64,000 nucleotides of DNA from positions 992,001 to 1,056,000 of the forward strand of contig WHUZ01000015.1 in assembly GCA_015179045.1 (NCBI GenBank). The letters run 5' to 3'. The DNA comes from Kalaharituber pfeilii. Its lineage: Eukaryota > Ascomycota > Pezizomycetes > Pezizales > Pezizaceae. Shown one piece after another: positions 34,755-47,050 of the stretch; position 1 is the first letter of the stretch, and the number at the start of each line of letters is the position of its first letter. The notes under the pieces are model-generated. The model was not told the DNA's origin and searched no databases. It saw only the letters and a list, made by a program, of their open reading frames with translations. A program made the translations under genes and the position numbers.

Positions 34755-35214
34755 AGAGGGATTTTGCAACATCCGGGTAAAGTTGTTCGGGTAATTATTA
34801 AGCAATGTTGCTGTAGCAACGAAGTGTTTGTGGCGCAGTTAACAGCATATATACAGGTTAATTAACAGCAAGTATACCGCTTAAACCCATTTTCTTGAGA
34901 AAACTTGGATTTCATAACAAAGCTTTTTTTTATACACGCGCTTCTGTCTATAATATCTTCAGATACTCCTCTATCATTAGAGCCGAAAAAAATGCCTTCT
35001 CAAGCAAGTCGTGAAGCAAGCAATGCCAGCCAAACTATACGTATCGCGTGTGTAGCTATCGCACAGTCTTCTAAGGTTGTACCAAGAATTTTACCCAAGT
35101 CGCAATCCCAAGTTGCTTGCAAAATCCCTATTGCTGTTACGGTTATTTTTGCGCTTAATAATCATGCTTTGTAATTACCCGAACAACTTTACCCGGATGT
35201 TGCAAAATCCCTCT
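34755..35214. mobile_element. MITE, family E (about 42-bp perfect TIRs, 3-bp ACA duplication)
   Basis: A 460-bp element. The left end AGAGGGATTTTGCAACATCC continues into GGGTAAAGTTGTTCGGGTAATTA, and the right end (35171-35214) is the exact reverse complement. ACA sits on both outer sides (34752-34754, 35215-35217). A 3-bp duplication differs from the TA of the other families and could indicate a PIF/Harbinger-type transposase. An ORF (34905-35174, 89 codons) fills the middle, with Ser/Ala-rich text and no recognised domain. Confidence 0.85.
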
Positions 35215-35216
35215 AC

Positions 35217-37880
35217 AGGTTGTTCGAAGCATCTTGACTAGTGCAATAGTTCAGTTCTTAACTCCACTTAATTAGCCCATAATGAAAATTTATACATGTA
35301 TGATAGAGCAGTTTCCCCGCTGAATGGTATTAGGTCAAATATTACGTAAGAACTATTTCTTTTTGCAGACCCTAAAGTAGACTTTCACAAGGCTCGCTAA
35401 AGTGTTCCAATTCTGAGAGTTCCTCAAGTTTAAGCGCACCGAACGCCCTCCTGTTGGGTGTGAAGAACCGAAAAAAGTCGTTTTCATTCAGATGATACCC
35501 AAGTGATCAGAATCTATCTCAATTGAGGTTACATTGCTCATGTTGATACAAAACGTAAGCATACAAAATGCCCGACCTGTGTTTCTTCCTTAAGGATCAA
35601 CCCAAGCCGGTGAAGACCTTGGGTCTTTGGAAACAATCCTCTTCTACTGTACATGGTCACTTTTAGAAGCTGGAACATAAAACGAACAACACCAAATCCC
35701 GATATCGACGGCTGAATAGATGGCAGGAAGATCACTCACCATATAATGAGAAAGCAACTGTACGTTAACAGGCTAGAATGACGATGCAATTGCTGTAAAC
35801 TTTATAGAGAGAAGTGATTCCATTCCACTCGCTCGATATCTTGGTAGTGTCCGCTACTCTAATTACACCTAATTCAACGAACTTTATGACCCTCTTTTCG
35901 TCCAGCAATTCTCAGCATCGCGAGAGTGCCAATTCAGGACATTCCATACTTTTTGCCATTTTGATAGTCTGGTTGCACTACCCCTCATAGAGGCCATTTT
36001 GAGTAAGCACTGGTTTGCCATTTTGGTCTTAGCCTCCTTTCCGACCGGGGTGCGAGAAGCTAACCTCTTACAATTGCAACGGGTCCATTCAGGAAGCTTA
36101 ATGGGAAATATATCCATTGCCTTGAAGCTGCTGTGCTTCGGCAGTAAGATAATATTTCCTCCGAATATATCCAAATACTGCATTTTCCAATACAGCTCGG
36201 GCCCGCAAATACAGTAAAACAGATATAACCCTGAACCTATGATCATGTCATGATATATTAGTAAAGCATAATTTTCCTGTGCAATACCTGGCTGCGAATT
36301 ATGGGACATGGCCGGTGACTCTAAAGCAATTCCACTCCAATCTGGCTGTCTGCGAAGATTGCCTCCTCTAAGTTGCAATATTCATACATCGACAATCCGT
36401 GCACATCACCTGTTATAGGCACCAATTACCATTGGCATAATGCTCACATGGAGTGAAGAACATTCCATAGCATTCGGTCTCAACGCAGATTCCGGCTAAC
36501 TATATTAGCTAAATGGGATCTAACCCGAACAGCGTGACACCCAATTGTGCCCTTGATTCTGGAAATCCCAAGTGGTTATAACCCATAGGGACACTGTTGG
36601 AGTTTCTGGAATATCATCGTCGCGGTAAACGATGGAGTTTGTACAGTCTCAAACCAGGAGTTTGTAGAACTGCTTAGGGCTGTCGGAAAAGTACCTTGTG
36701 AAGCCAAGAATATGAAGATTTATACTTACATATCGCGATTATCTGGGCTACGCCAAGGTTTCAAATTGTTCGGAACGCGGAAATTAAGTATCGCTCAGTC
36801 AGTTTTGAAGGAAAAATAGAACCTCCATGTTCTCCAGTACGCAGACGGTAAATTAAACGAGTGCAACAATGCCGCCTCCGCTGCTTCGGCCCGTACTCTA
36901 CCACCTCCCTTCCCCCTGCTATCAACGCCATCACATCTAGACCTGTCCTCCAAAGAAACATAGCAGCACATACTCTAGTTCACCACCTGCCTGGATTCCC
37001 CAACAATCGGGACATATTTATCACCAAAACTTCACAATTTCAATGACAAATATCTCAACTACCAGAATGGAGATATTTATGCACTCTGAATGGGAATCAA
37101 TTTAAGAGCTATTTTGTAAATCTGTGTTTTACCTTCTCAAAAAGGGTTGGGAAGACACCGTAGTAAGCGCATATTGTGTATGACTTGTTGGCATTGATTA
37201 TACGGGATCGTCATACAAATGTCACCACTATTGAATCTACATGCCACACCTGGAATAAATTTACTTAAAGACTCAGAAACCCACATGCAACAGGATCACT
37301 CAGTAGGAAGTTATGAGCAACTAGGTCGAGCCTGATGAGCAACATAGTTAGGTAATATCTGTAGTGGTTGTGAAATGATTCATAATATTCATACCTCTCA
37401 TTGAAACCATTTCTATAGGAACAATCTCCAAAAGTAGATAGCTGTACAACAACACTACAATTCAACAAATCAAGGCAAATAAAATACAGTACCTTACTAT
37501 ACCTCTTCAGGCAATTCTTAACATTACTATATCATAGCTGTTGCAACTAACATTGAAGAGTAGGACTACAATTTAGTCTTATGACTATTTTGTATGGGGA
37601 TCCCATACAAATAAACGTCAAGCTTTCGGATAGAAACCATAATTTCTTTGCACCCACAATTTTTGAGGAAGCAAAGTGGTAGATCTCAAGAATTGCCCTT
37701 TGTCTAATGTCTATGGAAGCACATAAAACAATGCTGTTGAGGTTGTTGAGATATGGGGTGTGAACATTCCGCAGTTTTGGTGATAAATGTGTCCGGGTGC
37801 TTGGGTGTCCGAGAAGGTGAACTAAAGTATCGCCACGAAGCAACGTGCACAATTACGCCGTCCCGCAGTCCCAGCGTGCC
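35217..37880. other. Interval without a supported gene
   Basis: Contains a half-copy of mini-element P (35965-35990) with three GCCATTTTG motifs around it (35956, 35993, 36015). A minus-strand ORF of 164 codons (35884-36378) crosses that insertion and has no recognisable motif. Nothing else is supported. Confidence 0.45.
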
Positions 37881-37884
37881 GGCG

Positions 37885-38039
37885 ATATGGACCTACAGAA
37901 TCCGAGCATTTCGGGTGCATGGGACGGTAGTAGGGGAAGGTATGGTGGTAAGGGGTACAACAACACAGGCAGCGCTGAAGAGGCACCCTCCAAGACCAAA
38001 GGTGAATGAGGATGAGATTGAGAAGTTCTTGAAGGGAAG
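37885..38039 (+). pseudogene. N-terminal fragment resembling an RF-1-domain (peptidyl-tRNA hydrolase-like) protein
   Basis: The reading ALKRHPPRPKVNEDEIEKFL followed by KG and a GTAAGT donor (38040) resembles the start of the release-factor domain of mitochondrial RF-1-domain proteins, where a PRPK..E-EI..F-LKG segment precedes GSGPGGQ. The exon ends AAG GGA AG, so the next codon would be Ser or Arg, consistent with KGS and a phase-2 intron. No GPGGQ-encoding exon is visible in the following sequence, so only a fragment is present. The preceding residues (RIRAFRVHGTVVG) could be a mitochondrial targeting segment. It may be a captured exon or the remnant of a broken gene. The match is short. 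Confidence 0.45.
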
Positions 38040-38044
38040 GTAAG

Positions 38045-40210
38045 TAGGCCTTTTTCGTTTCTATCAATGAGCTTGAGGCAAGGGCATGTGGTAGTGGTGG
38101 TGGGAGAGGTTCTTGGGACAGAGATATAGTTGAGGGTAACACTGTACAGTAGTGTTGAATAACGAGAGGCCTAAGCCCCTAGGTCTCATGTTACATGTGT
38201 TAGCATCCGAAACGGTAAGTGGAACGCTAGTAGCTTTCAATTGCATCCTCCAAGTAATTCTTGGCTCTCAGTGAGTGTGCTCGTGGTCCTTCAGTCAATC
38301 AGTAATATCATGCCGTCACAAATTTAACTATATAGAACCGTTTATGTGTATACTAGGCTCTGTATGGAACATTTATCAAGGCAGCAACATTCACATAGCA
38401 GGTCAAGTAACGTGATGGCGAATTCCACGACACGCCAGTTAGCCAATTTTCACTTACAGTCTAATGCCCTGCTCAAACGACAATCGTGCGCACATTGTCT
38501 AAAGTTGATGGAGAGAAGAGAGTTTATCTTGCTCGCTCGATTATTTTGGGAGCTCTACTGTCTACTTCTACTATCTACACTCTCCGGCGAAATTCAATAT
38601 CCCCTCGCCCCTTCGGCATCCGTTTCTTTTTGGCCTCTTGGATTTTAGCCCTACGAGGAAGGTTGAATCTTGACCCTATGAGGTTTAGCTCATTGACAGG
38701 GTGTGAGAAGTTACATTCTTACACACTGAAATATGAAGAAATCTACATGTAATAATCTTGTGCCCTGGCCCTCCAGGTGTGCTACCGTATAATATGAGCT
38801 ATCTAATTACCCAGCTTAAAAGCGTTGCTGAGCGTTTCCTCACATCCAGAACGCCATAGAGAAAGAAGCTGAGACCCAGTTGCAATTTAGAGTTGATAGA
38901 CTTGATGTGGCAATCAAACTTGATAAGAGAGATTGATATCAGCTACAGTATCTGCGTCACTCCGTCAGTTGGATTCTTCCATAAAGTTGGTGTGGTAATG
39001 TCCAGCTGATGGATGTTTGCAGATTGAATTCACTGTGATACACCAACGGATGTAGCTACTCATATGCTCACTGCATCCTTGGTCCCAGAATTGTTACTCT
39101 AAGACTTTTTGTTCAAGGCTAGCAGTCGACAGTCGAGCTTAACACCTTCATGCCACTGTTTCCTCAGGGCATTGGGAAGTGAAGGGACTCTCTTATGAGA
39201 AACTGGCTGCAGCAAACTGCGCTTTTCCGCAGAGCAGGCCCGTACTGTAAAGCAGCCGTAAAATCCTGCTCCCGCAATCTGAAAGGGTCTCGTTAGAGGC
39301 TCCTTGCATCCTTCATGCATCGAGAGATCTTGATCGAGCATGTAATCCGCGCTGCAGGCTTCAGGGTGGTGATGTAGAGAATAAAGGTACATATGAGCTC
39401 CAGGTGCTAAGTGGTGTTTGTGGTGAACTGGGTGGACTTAGCATCGTAACACTGGCAGGCATAAGGCAGACGGCTGGCATGAGACTAGTGGCAAACCGCG
39501 CCAAGACAAATGTTAGGAAGCGCTGACATAGATGACTCTGTGGTGTGCCAAGCCTCGCAGTTGGTCCTCGAGGCTGAGCGAGCAAACCACACTAGATATC
39601 TGAACCCTGTCTGTGTTGCCCTACTCTCAAACTTACCCCGCCCAGCGGGGGCAGTCCAGGCATGGAAGGCCCGTCTATCTTTTGGAGCAGCAGAGGCCGT
39701 AACAGTTATGGCTGGGGCCTCAAAGGAAAAGCTAGATAATGAGCAATATTCAGAACAGTTTGAACCCCACGACGTAACAGTTCCACATTAATGAATATTC
39801 GTCCTGTGTCACTTCAATGCTCTGATGTTGGCAGCACCGGTGAAGAAGCCGCATGCGTTACGATTGCGAACTCTTGCACAACCTCTACCAGCATTCAACA
39901 GCCTCACACAATTAGGATGCAGGTGGCGGTGAAAGACCCTCCTGTCTAAGCAGATGATTGCCTAAAGAATTCGCAGCAGTAGATCTTACATAGTGCAGTG
40001 CTGACATTGGGAGGGGTAGTTGAACCCGCTGCTTACATGTCCACGTTGCTACTTATATTCCTTGCAACTGTTGGCCGTTCAATTGATTCCACCCACCATA
40101 CACTTTTCAGCTTCCAGGACGGTCGAGGACAGCAAATTCTGTTATTCTGTGCTCGCAATTGAGTGTACTCTTGCAATCAATAAGATAACAGCTCCTAATT
40201 CTTCCGGAGC
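38045..40210. other. Interval without a supported gene
   Basis: Short ORFs only. 38486-38752 could encode a hydrophobic segment, and 39510-39791 has plausible protein-like composition (GAAEAVTVMAGASKEKL), but I recognise neither. The last 200 bp is the promoter side of the syntaxin gene. Confidence 0.45.
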
Positions 40211-40213
40211 AGA

Positions 40214-41335
40214 ATGAGTGTAAGTGTGACTTATCTTTATCCACAATACCTCAACGACGGATAAGCGGAGGGAGAAATTAATACTAACCAATAAACTACA
40301 TAGGGCTATGAAATGAGAAACACTGCCTATGGCGCCAATCCAGACGTTGAGGCCCAGTATCTTGTTCCTTCACAGCAGTTCGGCAACTTGGATTTCCACG
40401 ATTTTTTGTCACAGGTCTCCAATATCCAGAGCTCCATCTCGAATCTTAGCGAAAATGTGACAACGATAGCTTCCCTACATAATCAAACCCTTCAGAGTTA
40501 CGATACTGGGTCCGCATCGTCTACTCAACTTACTGCCCAACTGGAATCATTAGTCGCTGAGACAAGTCTTTTAAACAAGCACATCCGAGATGACATCAAG
40601 TTTTTGGAGCGAGATTCGAAATTCCCAGGTGACCCACAAGGGGTGCCGAAGAGGCAGCAGGTGGAAAAATTGAAGAAAAGCTTTGACGCCGAACTGAAAA
40701 ATTACCAGCTCATGGAAAGTCAGTACAGAGGGCAATATAGGCAACAAATGGAACGGCAGTACAGAATTGTAAAGCCCGATGCAACCCAGGAAGAAGTGGA
40801 CAGGGCTGTGCAAAGTGGGGAAACGCAAATTTTCAGTCAAGCTGTATGTTTCCCATATCCCTAATGATGCATATGCAACAAATATATCCCTGTCCAATAA
40901 GTGGCAAACTCAATGGCTCCACAGCTTGTATATGGTACTTATACATGTTCAAATTGACAGATAATGCAATCCGCGCGGACCTCAAATGCACAATCGACTC
41001 TTGGTGCTGTGAAAGCTAGACATGCAGAAATACAGCGAATTGAGCGTACTCTACTTGAACTTCTGGAACTATTTGAAGAAATGGCCAAAGAAGTCGAAGC
41101 TGCGGAGCCTGTGGTCGCAAAAATTGAAGAGCAAGTCGAAGATACGCACGAGCAATTAGTAAAGGGCAATACTGAGTTAGTAGTTGCACGAAAGCATGCA
41201 TGGAATACGCGAAGAAATAAGTGGATCTGCCTCGGTATTGTTATCCTCTTATTGGTCATCATCGCTATTATCGTTGGCGTGAAGGTAGCGGCAAACAGGG
41301 CTGCTAACAACAACAACAATAATAATAACAATTAA
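40214..41335 (+). CDS. Syntaxin-like Qa-SNARE (Sso1/PSY1-type) with altered zero layer
   Basis: Three exons: 40214-40219 (just Met-Ser), 40304-40843 and 40961-41335. Introns start GTAAGT and GTATGT and end TAG and CAG; the first has a CTAAC branch site. Product 306 residues. Residues about 30-150 fit the helical Habc regulatory domain. The SNARE motif spans about 195-255 (ALGAVKARH-like start, IQRIERTLLELLELFEEMAK). A single C-terminal membrane anchor follows (WICLGIVILLLVIIAIIVGV), then a poly-Asn tail encoded by AAC/AAT repeats. An ungapped alignment to the remembered Sso1 and syntaxin-1 SNARE motifs puts Ala230 (GCG at 41102-41104) where the near-invariant zero-layer Gln belongs, with Pro232 two residues on. 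It should be a tail-anchored membrane protein of the secretory pathway; whether it drives fusion is doubtful. Confidence 0.88.
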
Positions 41336-41339
41336 CGAT

Positions 41340-43508
41340 TTCTATATATTTTACCCGTTCATGAACATCGGAGTAACCGTGTGATCACTGTGTGTGTTAA
41401 AGGATCAGCTAATATTGGTGCGTACGGGACGTTGTCCATGCTAAGCATAGGGAGTAACTTTAAGACGAAGTTACTGCAACAGTTTCTCTCACTTTTCCTT
41501 CTCCCGGCTTAACCAGATCACTCCGACTTTAACTTTATGTACGCTACGACGTTAGCTTCCCCGGCATATTCGTTTCAGTATAATAATATAAAAAGAACCC
41601 AAATGCTCACTTGATGGTACTCTACCAGAATCCTGTTATTTCTCAGAGAATTTATTGCGAACACCCTTCTGCTTTTTTCGTATCCAAAATTCGAGCTTTA
41701 CATTCGTCGGCTTTCCACCAATAGTTGGATGTTTTTCTGCACGTTTCTCCGTTAGTTTATCATGTGTTATCTAGCCTGGCGGGGCTTTCATCTATTTAAG
41801 GCTTGTCATATATAGTTCATAAAAATGTGATACAATGTTTATGACTTATCTTGTCGTGGGTTTCGTTGACGAGACAGTTTGAAGCAGACGGACAGATTCA
41901 ATGATGGCGGACTTTTTGATATGGGCCCCCTCACGGAATAGAGTAAATATGGAAGGCGACGTGAGTCGAAGGTTCTGGTTTACAAAAGGTACACGGAACC
42001 ATTTCCAAACGACCGGCACACCCCCTTAAGCTTCCTATCTTCATTTCCTGAGGCTTCCTCCGAGCTAAAAATATCATTGTGGATACTCTGAGGTGTCCCA
42101 GTATCCAACTATTAGTTCGGATCCTGTGCAAATGGAGTGCAACGGCTTGCCTAATTGTAAGGATACAGCCCTCCCGCCTTTTCATGCGCAGGAGGAGACT
42201 ACGCCTATACTAATTTAGGTAGAAATATGCAGGTAAAAATCTTTCTCCTTTCCCTTAAAAAAGGGAAGGGAAATGCTAAATCAACGGAATTCATCCAGTA
42301 CAAGTGCGATCACGTACCTCTATCTCTCTTCTCTCTGCTAATTGTTCAGATCCACGTACCATTATATATATAATTGATGTTGCTTGTAATCGGTCTGCCT
42401 GTTTGCTGCCCCCTCCACTCCACTCACTCCCCAACTTGTGCAAATCTATATATATCCACAGCTACGGGAAAGTAAAAGTATTTCATTAGTTCCTGTCAGG
42501 GTTACCAGGTACCTTTTCTACACCTTCTTCCTTTTCCTCCCTCCGCCTCAACTCAAGCCACAACCGGGCACGAAGGGACTAAGTAGACCAAAGGTCGAGC
42601 TGTATACTCTAGAACGATACCATGCATGCAACTACTAACTAAATTATACAAAGCTTCGATTGTCCCACCCCTTTCGTGTCATGGAAACATTACCCTCAAT
42701 CTGTTCCCGTTCCCAGCCTGTTGCCAAGCCGAATATTTAAGGAGCTTTCTTCTTTTTCTTTTTTCCCCCTAAATTTAAAACCTCCGAACAGAGAAGAGCA
42801 GGTACCTGCACACGCCCAATGTTTGACAACATAACCTTGTGAATTACGCGACATGATTTCCGATTCTTTTGGAGTATATTCCAAGGACTGAGCGGTTGTC
42901 GACGAGAGTAAGTGCCGAAGAACTGTAAGTCGAGTAAGTATGCATAGAGGATCCAGCATGCCGGTTCGATTCTCTAGGTGAGTAAATAAAATATAATTTC
43001 TGCCCCCTCCTCTTTATCCATGCAGGTTAGCAGCTTTCTATTCTGAGGACTGCGGGGATCGCTCTCCCTTTCCAGGCCGATTCAAGGAGCTTAACTATAC
43101 TGTCCTCATTGTAATGATTGCACCTTGCAGTTAGAGAAAAGATATTGGATGCTATTGAGCTGGAACGAATCCGAAGGTTTGTTTATTCCTGCCCACCACT
43201 AGCCTATTCCCGCCAGCTAACCAGTTGGCGCCTTCCACTATAATATGTGCATGCTCTAGGATTACTCTAAAGCCTTTCGCAGCCATCCCTTGGCCGGGCA
43301 GGCAAAGACAAGATTTAGTGCGAGTAATATGTACGTTCACCACTTGAGACTAACATTCAAGGTCAAGTAGCTATTCAACATACCGTACTATCAAACAATG
43401 TTCAATTCTGAAGCACATGCCTCCATAGTCCCCGAACTGGTATAGACTGGCCCTCTAAAACAAGCATCATCGTGTTAGTCTGCCCGGCCAACTTGGAATG
43501 CATGCCGT
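41340..43508. other. Interval without a supported gene
   Basis: 3' flank of the syntaxin gene and anonymous sequence. A small palindrome CCCTTAAAAAAGGG lies at 42253-42266. No gene is recognised. Confidence 0.45.
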
Positions 43509-43511
43509 ATA

Positions 43512-43680
43512 CAGGTGAGCCTGGCTATAATGAAGGCCAGGAATCTGACCAATTTTCATCACTATAACTAGCACCATAGCGAGGGCACTTTCTTTACCTG
43601 TGTAGACAAAGAAGCTCGCCCATCCCTTCACTATAGCCAGGTTTTCACTAAAAAAGATTCATTATAGCCACGGTCACCTG
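43512..43680. mobile_element. MITE, family C, short copy
   Basis: 169 bp; ends CAGGTGAGCCTGGCTATAAT and ATTATAGCCACGGTCACCTG, TA on both sides (43510-43511, 43681-43682). The interior (GAGGGCACTTTCTTTACCTG, then AAAGAAGCTCGCCCATCCCT) matches the copies at 48805-49129 closely. Confidence 0.9.
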
Positions 43681-43682
43681 TA

Positions 43683-46600
43683 GGCCGTTGAATACCTGCG
43701 TAACTGTTAGGCCGCCTCTGAAGTTTTGGAATGCCATAACAGGATCAGGCTTGTTTGCTTTGGTTGAGATGGATTACTGCACTAGACATATACAAAATAT
43801 GCTGTCAACTGCTTCTTGAAAAAGGTGTGCGCTAGACCATATCCACCTCCCCACGGGATGAACCAAGGCTGTCTAACATAGTTATAGTAGATTGGTTCAC
43901 GGCCTCACCAGCCGCAGTGCCTGGGAGCCAGAGAAGAAGATAATGCCACTTGGGGAAGAGAAGGTCTATGTTTTGTATCGGCATAACTATGGCCAGCTGC
44001 AGTTCCATCATAATAAGCCTTACTGTAGGCCAGCCCGGACAAGGAACGTACAGTAACGTGGCACCGGGCCCAGAGTTTGCGTTGTACGACTATATAGGTG
44101 CTGCATGTACTCGTCGAAACTGCATGAATGGTCATGCTGCGATGGCTTGAATGTACGGTGCCTTTAAAGTAGTCTCGTTGCTTTTAAAGGTCCTAAATTG
44201 GCATGCGTGGCATTAGATGTACACGTGTGGGTATTAATCCTCCTCCAGATGAATGCACACACAGTGGTCTCCCTCGATTGCCTCGAGCTTCTGGAGTCAC
44301 CAGGCCGGCAAGCAGATATGAGCAACAAAAAGCCAAGAGGATAAGGTTCGATGGCATATCCTGTATAAGCAACTCGATTCGTTCTTATCCGTCCTGACCA
44401 ATGTACTCTCGCGATCACGGGCAAGTGGTACATGCCGCCGCGCCAGCGACCTCTGCGTGATGCGTCACGCGGTTAATGATCCGGCGCCAATTGAAAATCT
44501 AGAAATTCTGATCACACCATTAGCACGAACCTATAAATAAACTATTGTATCTCTCTTCACAGCTAAGTATCCCGTCTCCGTATCCCTTTGCCGGGTGAAA
44601 CCTCGCCTACTTCATTGTGGTAAGGATTTACCATGAATTGGTGCAGCCTAAGTATTTGCTGGAGTCCTGAAGATATCGGCATGTGAACTCAATGTTCGAA
44701 TGACATTCTTGGTATAGTGATTTCAGTTTTAGCTGATAAACTGGTGTCGAACTTTGATACTCGATACCCATCAATATTACCTTAATAATAGCATCGATTT
44801 CTAATGAACTATTGTACAGTACAGTAGATGACGGGGTAATTAACTCTTGTGGATTTCTTCCTCCTGTCAAAATACATGTAAGGCCCACTACTAGTATGTA
44901 GAAAATCATCTGGCAGGGGGATCATGCTTTACAGTATTCTCGAGAACCGCTAATATTCATGGCTACTGACTAGGATGTCTTTGCTCGAGAAGTGCATAAC
45001 CAAGAAAACTGGAACGCCCTTCAGTGAGCCTCGTGGTAGGTCTCAACGTATGCACTTCAGACCAGTACCAATACCAATAAATACTAAAGCATGGATGCGA
45101 CGCACCATGCATAGAAGTAACACATCTCGATGACGCATCCAAATTTAGCTCACGCCACAATACCCCGCAGAACATACCCATGCAGAAAATACGGAGTTAG
45201 AGAGCTGCAAATTCATTGACTACTGTAAAAGCACCTCGCTTTTGGGACAACCTTAATCTCGTTTGGTTCCACAGCATGTGTTCCCGGTTGTGGTCGGGCC
45301 CCACGATACAAGTAGTAGCCTTTGTGTGCCACGTACTCGAGTACACAACCCGCGGCGAGGGCTTGTGCAACCTAAAGCTGAGGCTGTGCACAATACTTAT
45401 CAGAATGCTCTCGATCCCACTTGATTGTTGGCTATGGCTTTGAGTTTAGTATTATCGCGAGGTAACGTGGTTACACGTCGGATTATTCCGCCTCGTGCGC
45501 CTAGTCACTAGCGTAAAGCTACAAAATGGTTACACAAAACTCACTGCAATAACGATTCAGATGGAACAGCACTTGACTTTAATACCCCAGAACTGCCAGC
45601 GAAAGTGACTATAACCGCATCGTAACCTAAGCTTGCCGGAAAAGAATGTGGGATTCACAACAAAAGCAAAAAATGAAAGGATTAATTACGTACACATCGT
45701 TGGAATCATGGGTTTGAGTGCTTAGCCCGTTGTCCATATGCATAGAGTGGTCATCCAAATCACAAAACCGACATTAAGGGTCAACGTTGCCTCTTGCAGA
45801 CCACACAAACACAATGAGTATGGCGTATCTCAATTTGGGATTGGAATTAGTTACCAGTTGACCAAAGGGATGAGGAGATTGCCTTGGGCTGCCGAAGCTA
45901 AGATAGAAGAACAATATCTACTTAACATGATGGAGCAGCGTGCCTGTCATACATCTCCAAACTATGCATATTGATCGCGCTCCCACTTTCTTAAGGCAAC
46001 AACTTCGACTGGTTTTTCATAAATAATTGTGTTCGGGCGTGTTGCAATCCAGATATTAGTCAATTCATATAACGTCACTGAATTGTCAGTCACCCGGCTT
46101 GTAAGTTCTTGATTTCTGCCCTGCAAGTATACAGGTTATATATAGCCATTTCCCCGCTTCGCTTGAAGCTTGCCGAAGAATCAGAAGTTTGATGCGCATA
46201 TCTCCTTCGACATAGAGGCCAACTGGCCCATGCCCATTCACCTGCCGCTATTGTTCTATCACCATTTCCCTGCGGTCTCAAGTTCCAAAGGATAAGCAAT
46301 ACATAATTTGATCTCATAAGTTATTGGCCCATGAACTATTATAGTGTTCAACGTGGAGCCTGAGTTACAGAACACCTCCCAATAGAAATCGACTAGATAT
46401 CGACATTGCTATATGGCCTAGTTCCCATCTTTCAGCGATAATCGAAAGATACTTGAAAAAAATTGAAATTACTGTTGAGGAGGCCTGCATGCATACCTAT
46501 ATACAGGCCAGACGCATTTCATATAGGAAATTGTCAGAAACGGCTTGACTATTCCTTAAGCCAGTTTGACTACCTTCGTTTACAGCAGAGCTTGCTTTAA

Positions 46601-47040
46601 CCGTCCTGCGAAACACTGATAGGTGTCCGTTCGTTCTTCAAATACCCGTTGGACTGAATTCGCGGAACAGTCATTTATAATTTGCGATAACCGCAATCAC
46701 GCCTACCTACCTTCAATCCTCGTTCTGGTACGTCGAACACTCCACTCCGCTCATTCAAAAAACTGTTGGTATATCCTAATCAACTGGCTTACATCAGGGT
46801 TGATTGAAACAGTTCCTGGAACTAGAACTTGAAATCGTCCTGTAAGTACAATTGCTGAAACTGGACATCGGGTGGTTGGATATAGGACGAGCTTGAGGCC
46901 TTATTTCGTTCTCCAGTTCAAGAATATTGATATCCTTTTTCTAGCGAACAGGTAGCAATCCCGAAAGTTTTATATCGTTGCTATATGGCAAATGTACTTG
47001 TAGCCAGCCTGAAGGTAACTAACCTCATACGATAGGGAAA
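43683..47040. other. Interval without a supported gene
   Basis: Many short ORFs on both strands with no recognisable family. The end of the interval (46900-47050) is the leader side of the next gene. Confidence 0.45.
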
Positions 47041-47050
47041 GCACGACACT

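Noticed and set aside
35884..36378. 164-codon ORF on the minus strand
   Set aside because: No recognised motif, and it runs through a half-copy of mini-element P and repeated GCCATTTTG units, so it is likely chance.
39510..39791. 93-codon ORF with GAAEAVTVMAGASKEKL
   Set aside because: Looks protein-like but no family could be named and flanking exons are not evident.
42950..42985. GGTTCGATTC, resembling a tRNA B-box
   Set aside because: No acceptor or anticodon stem can be built around it.
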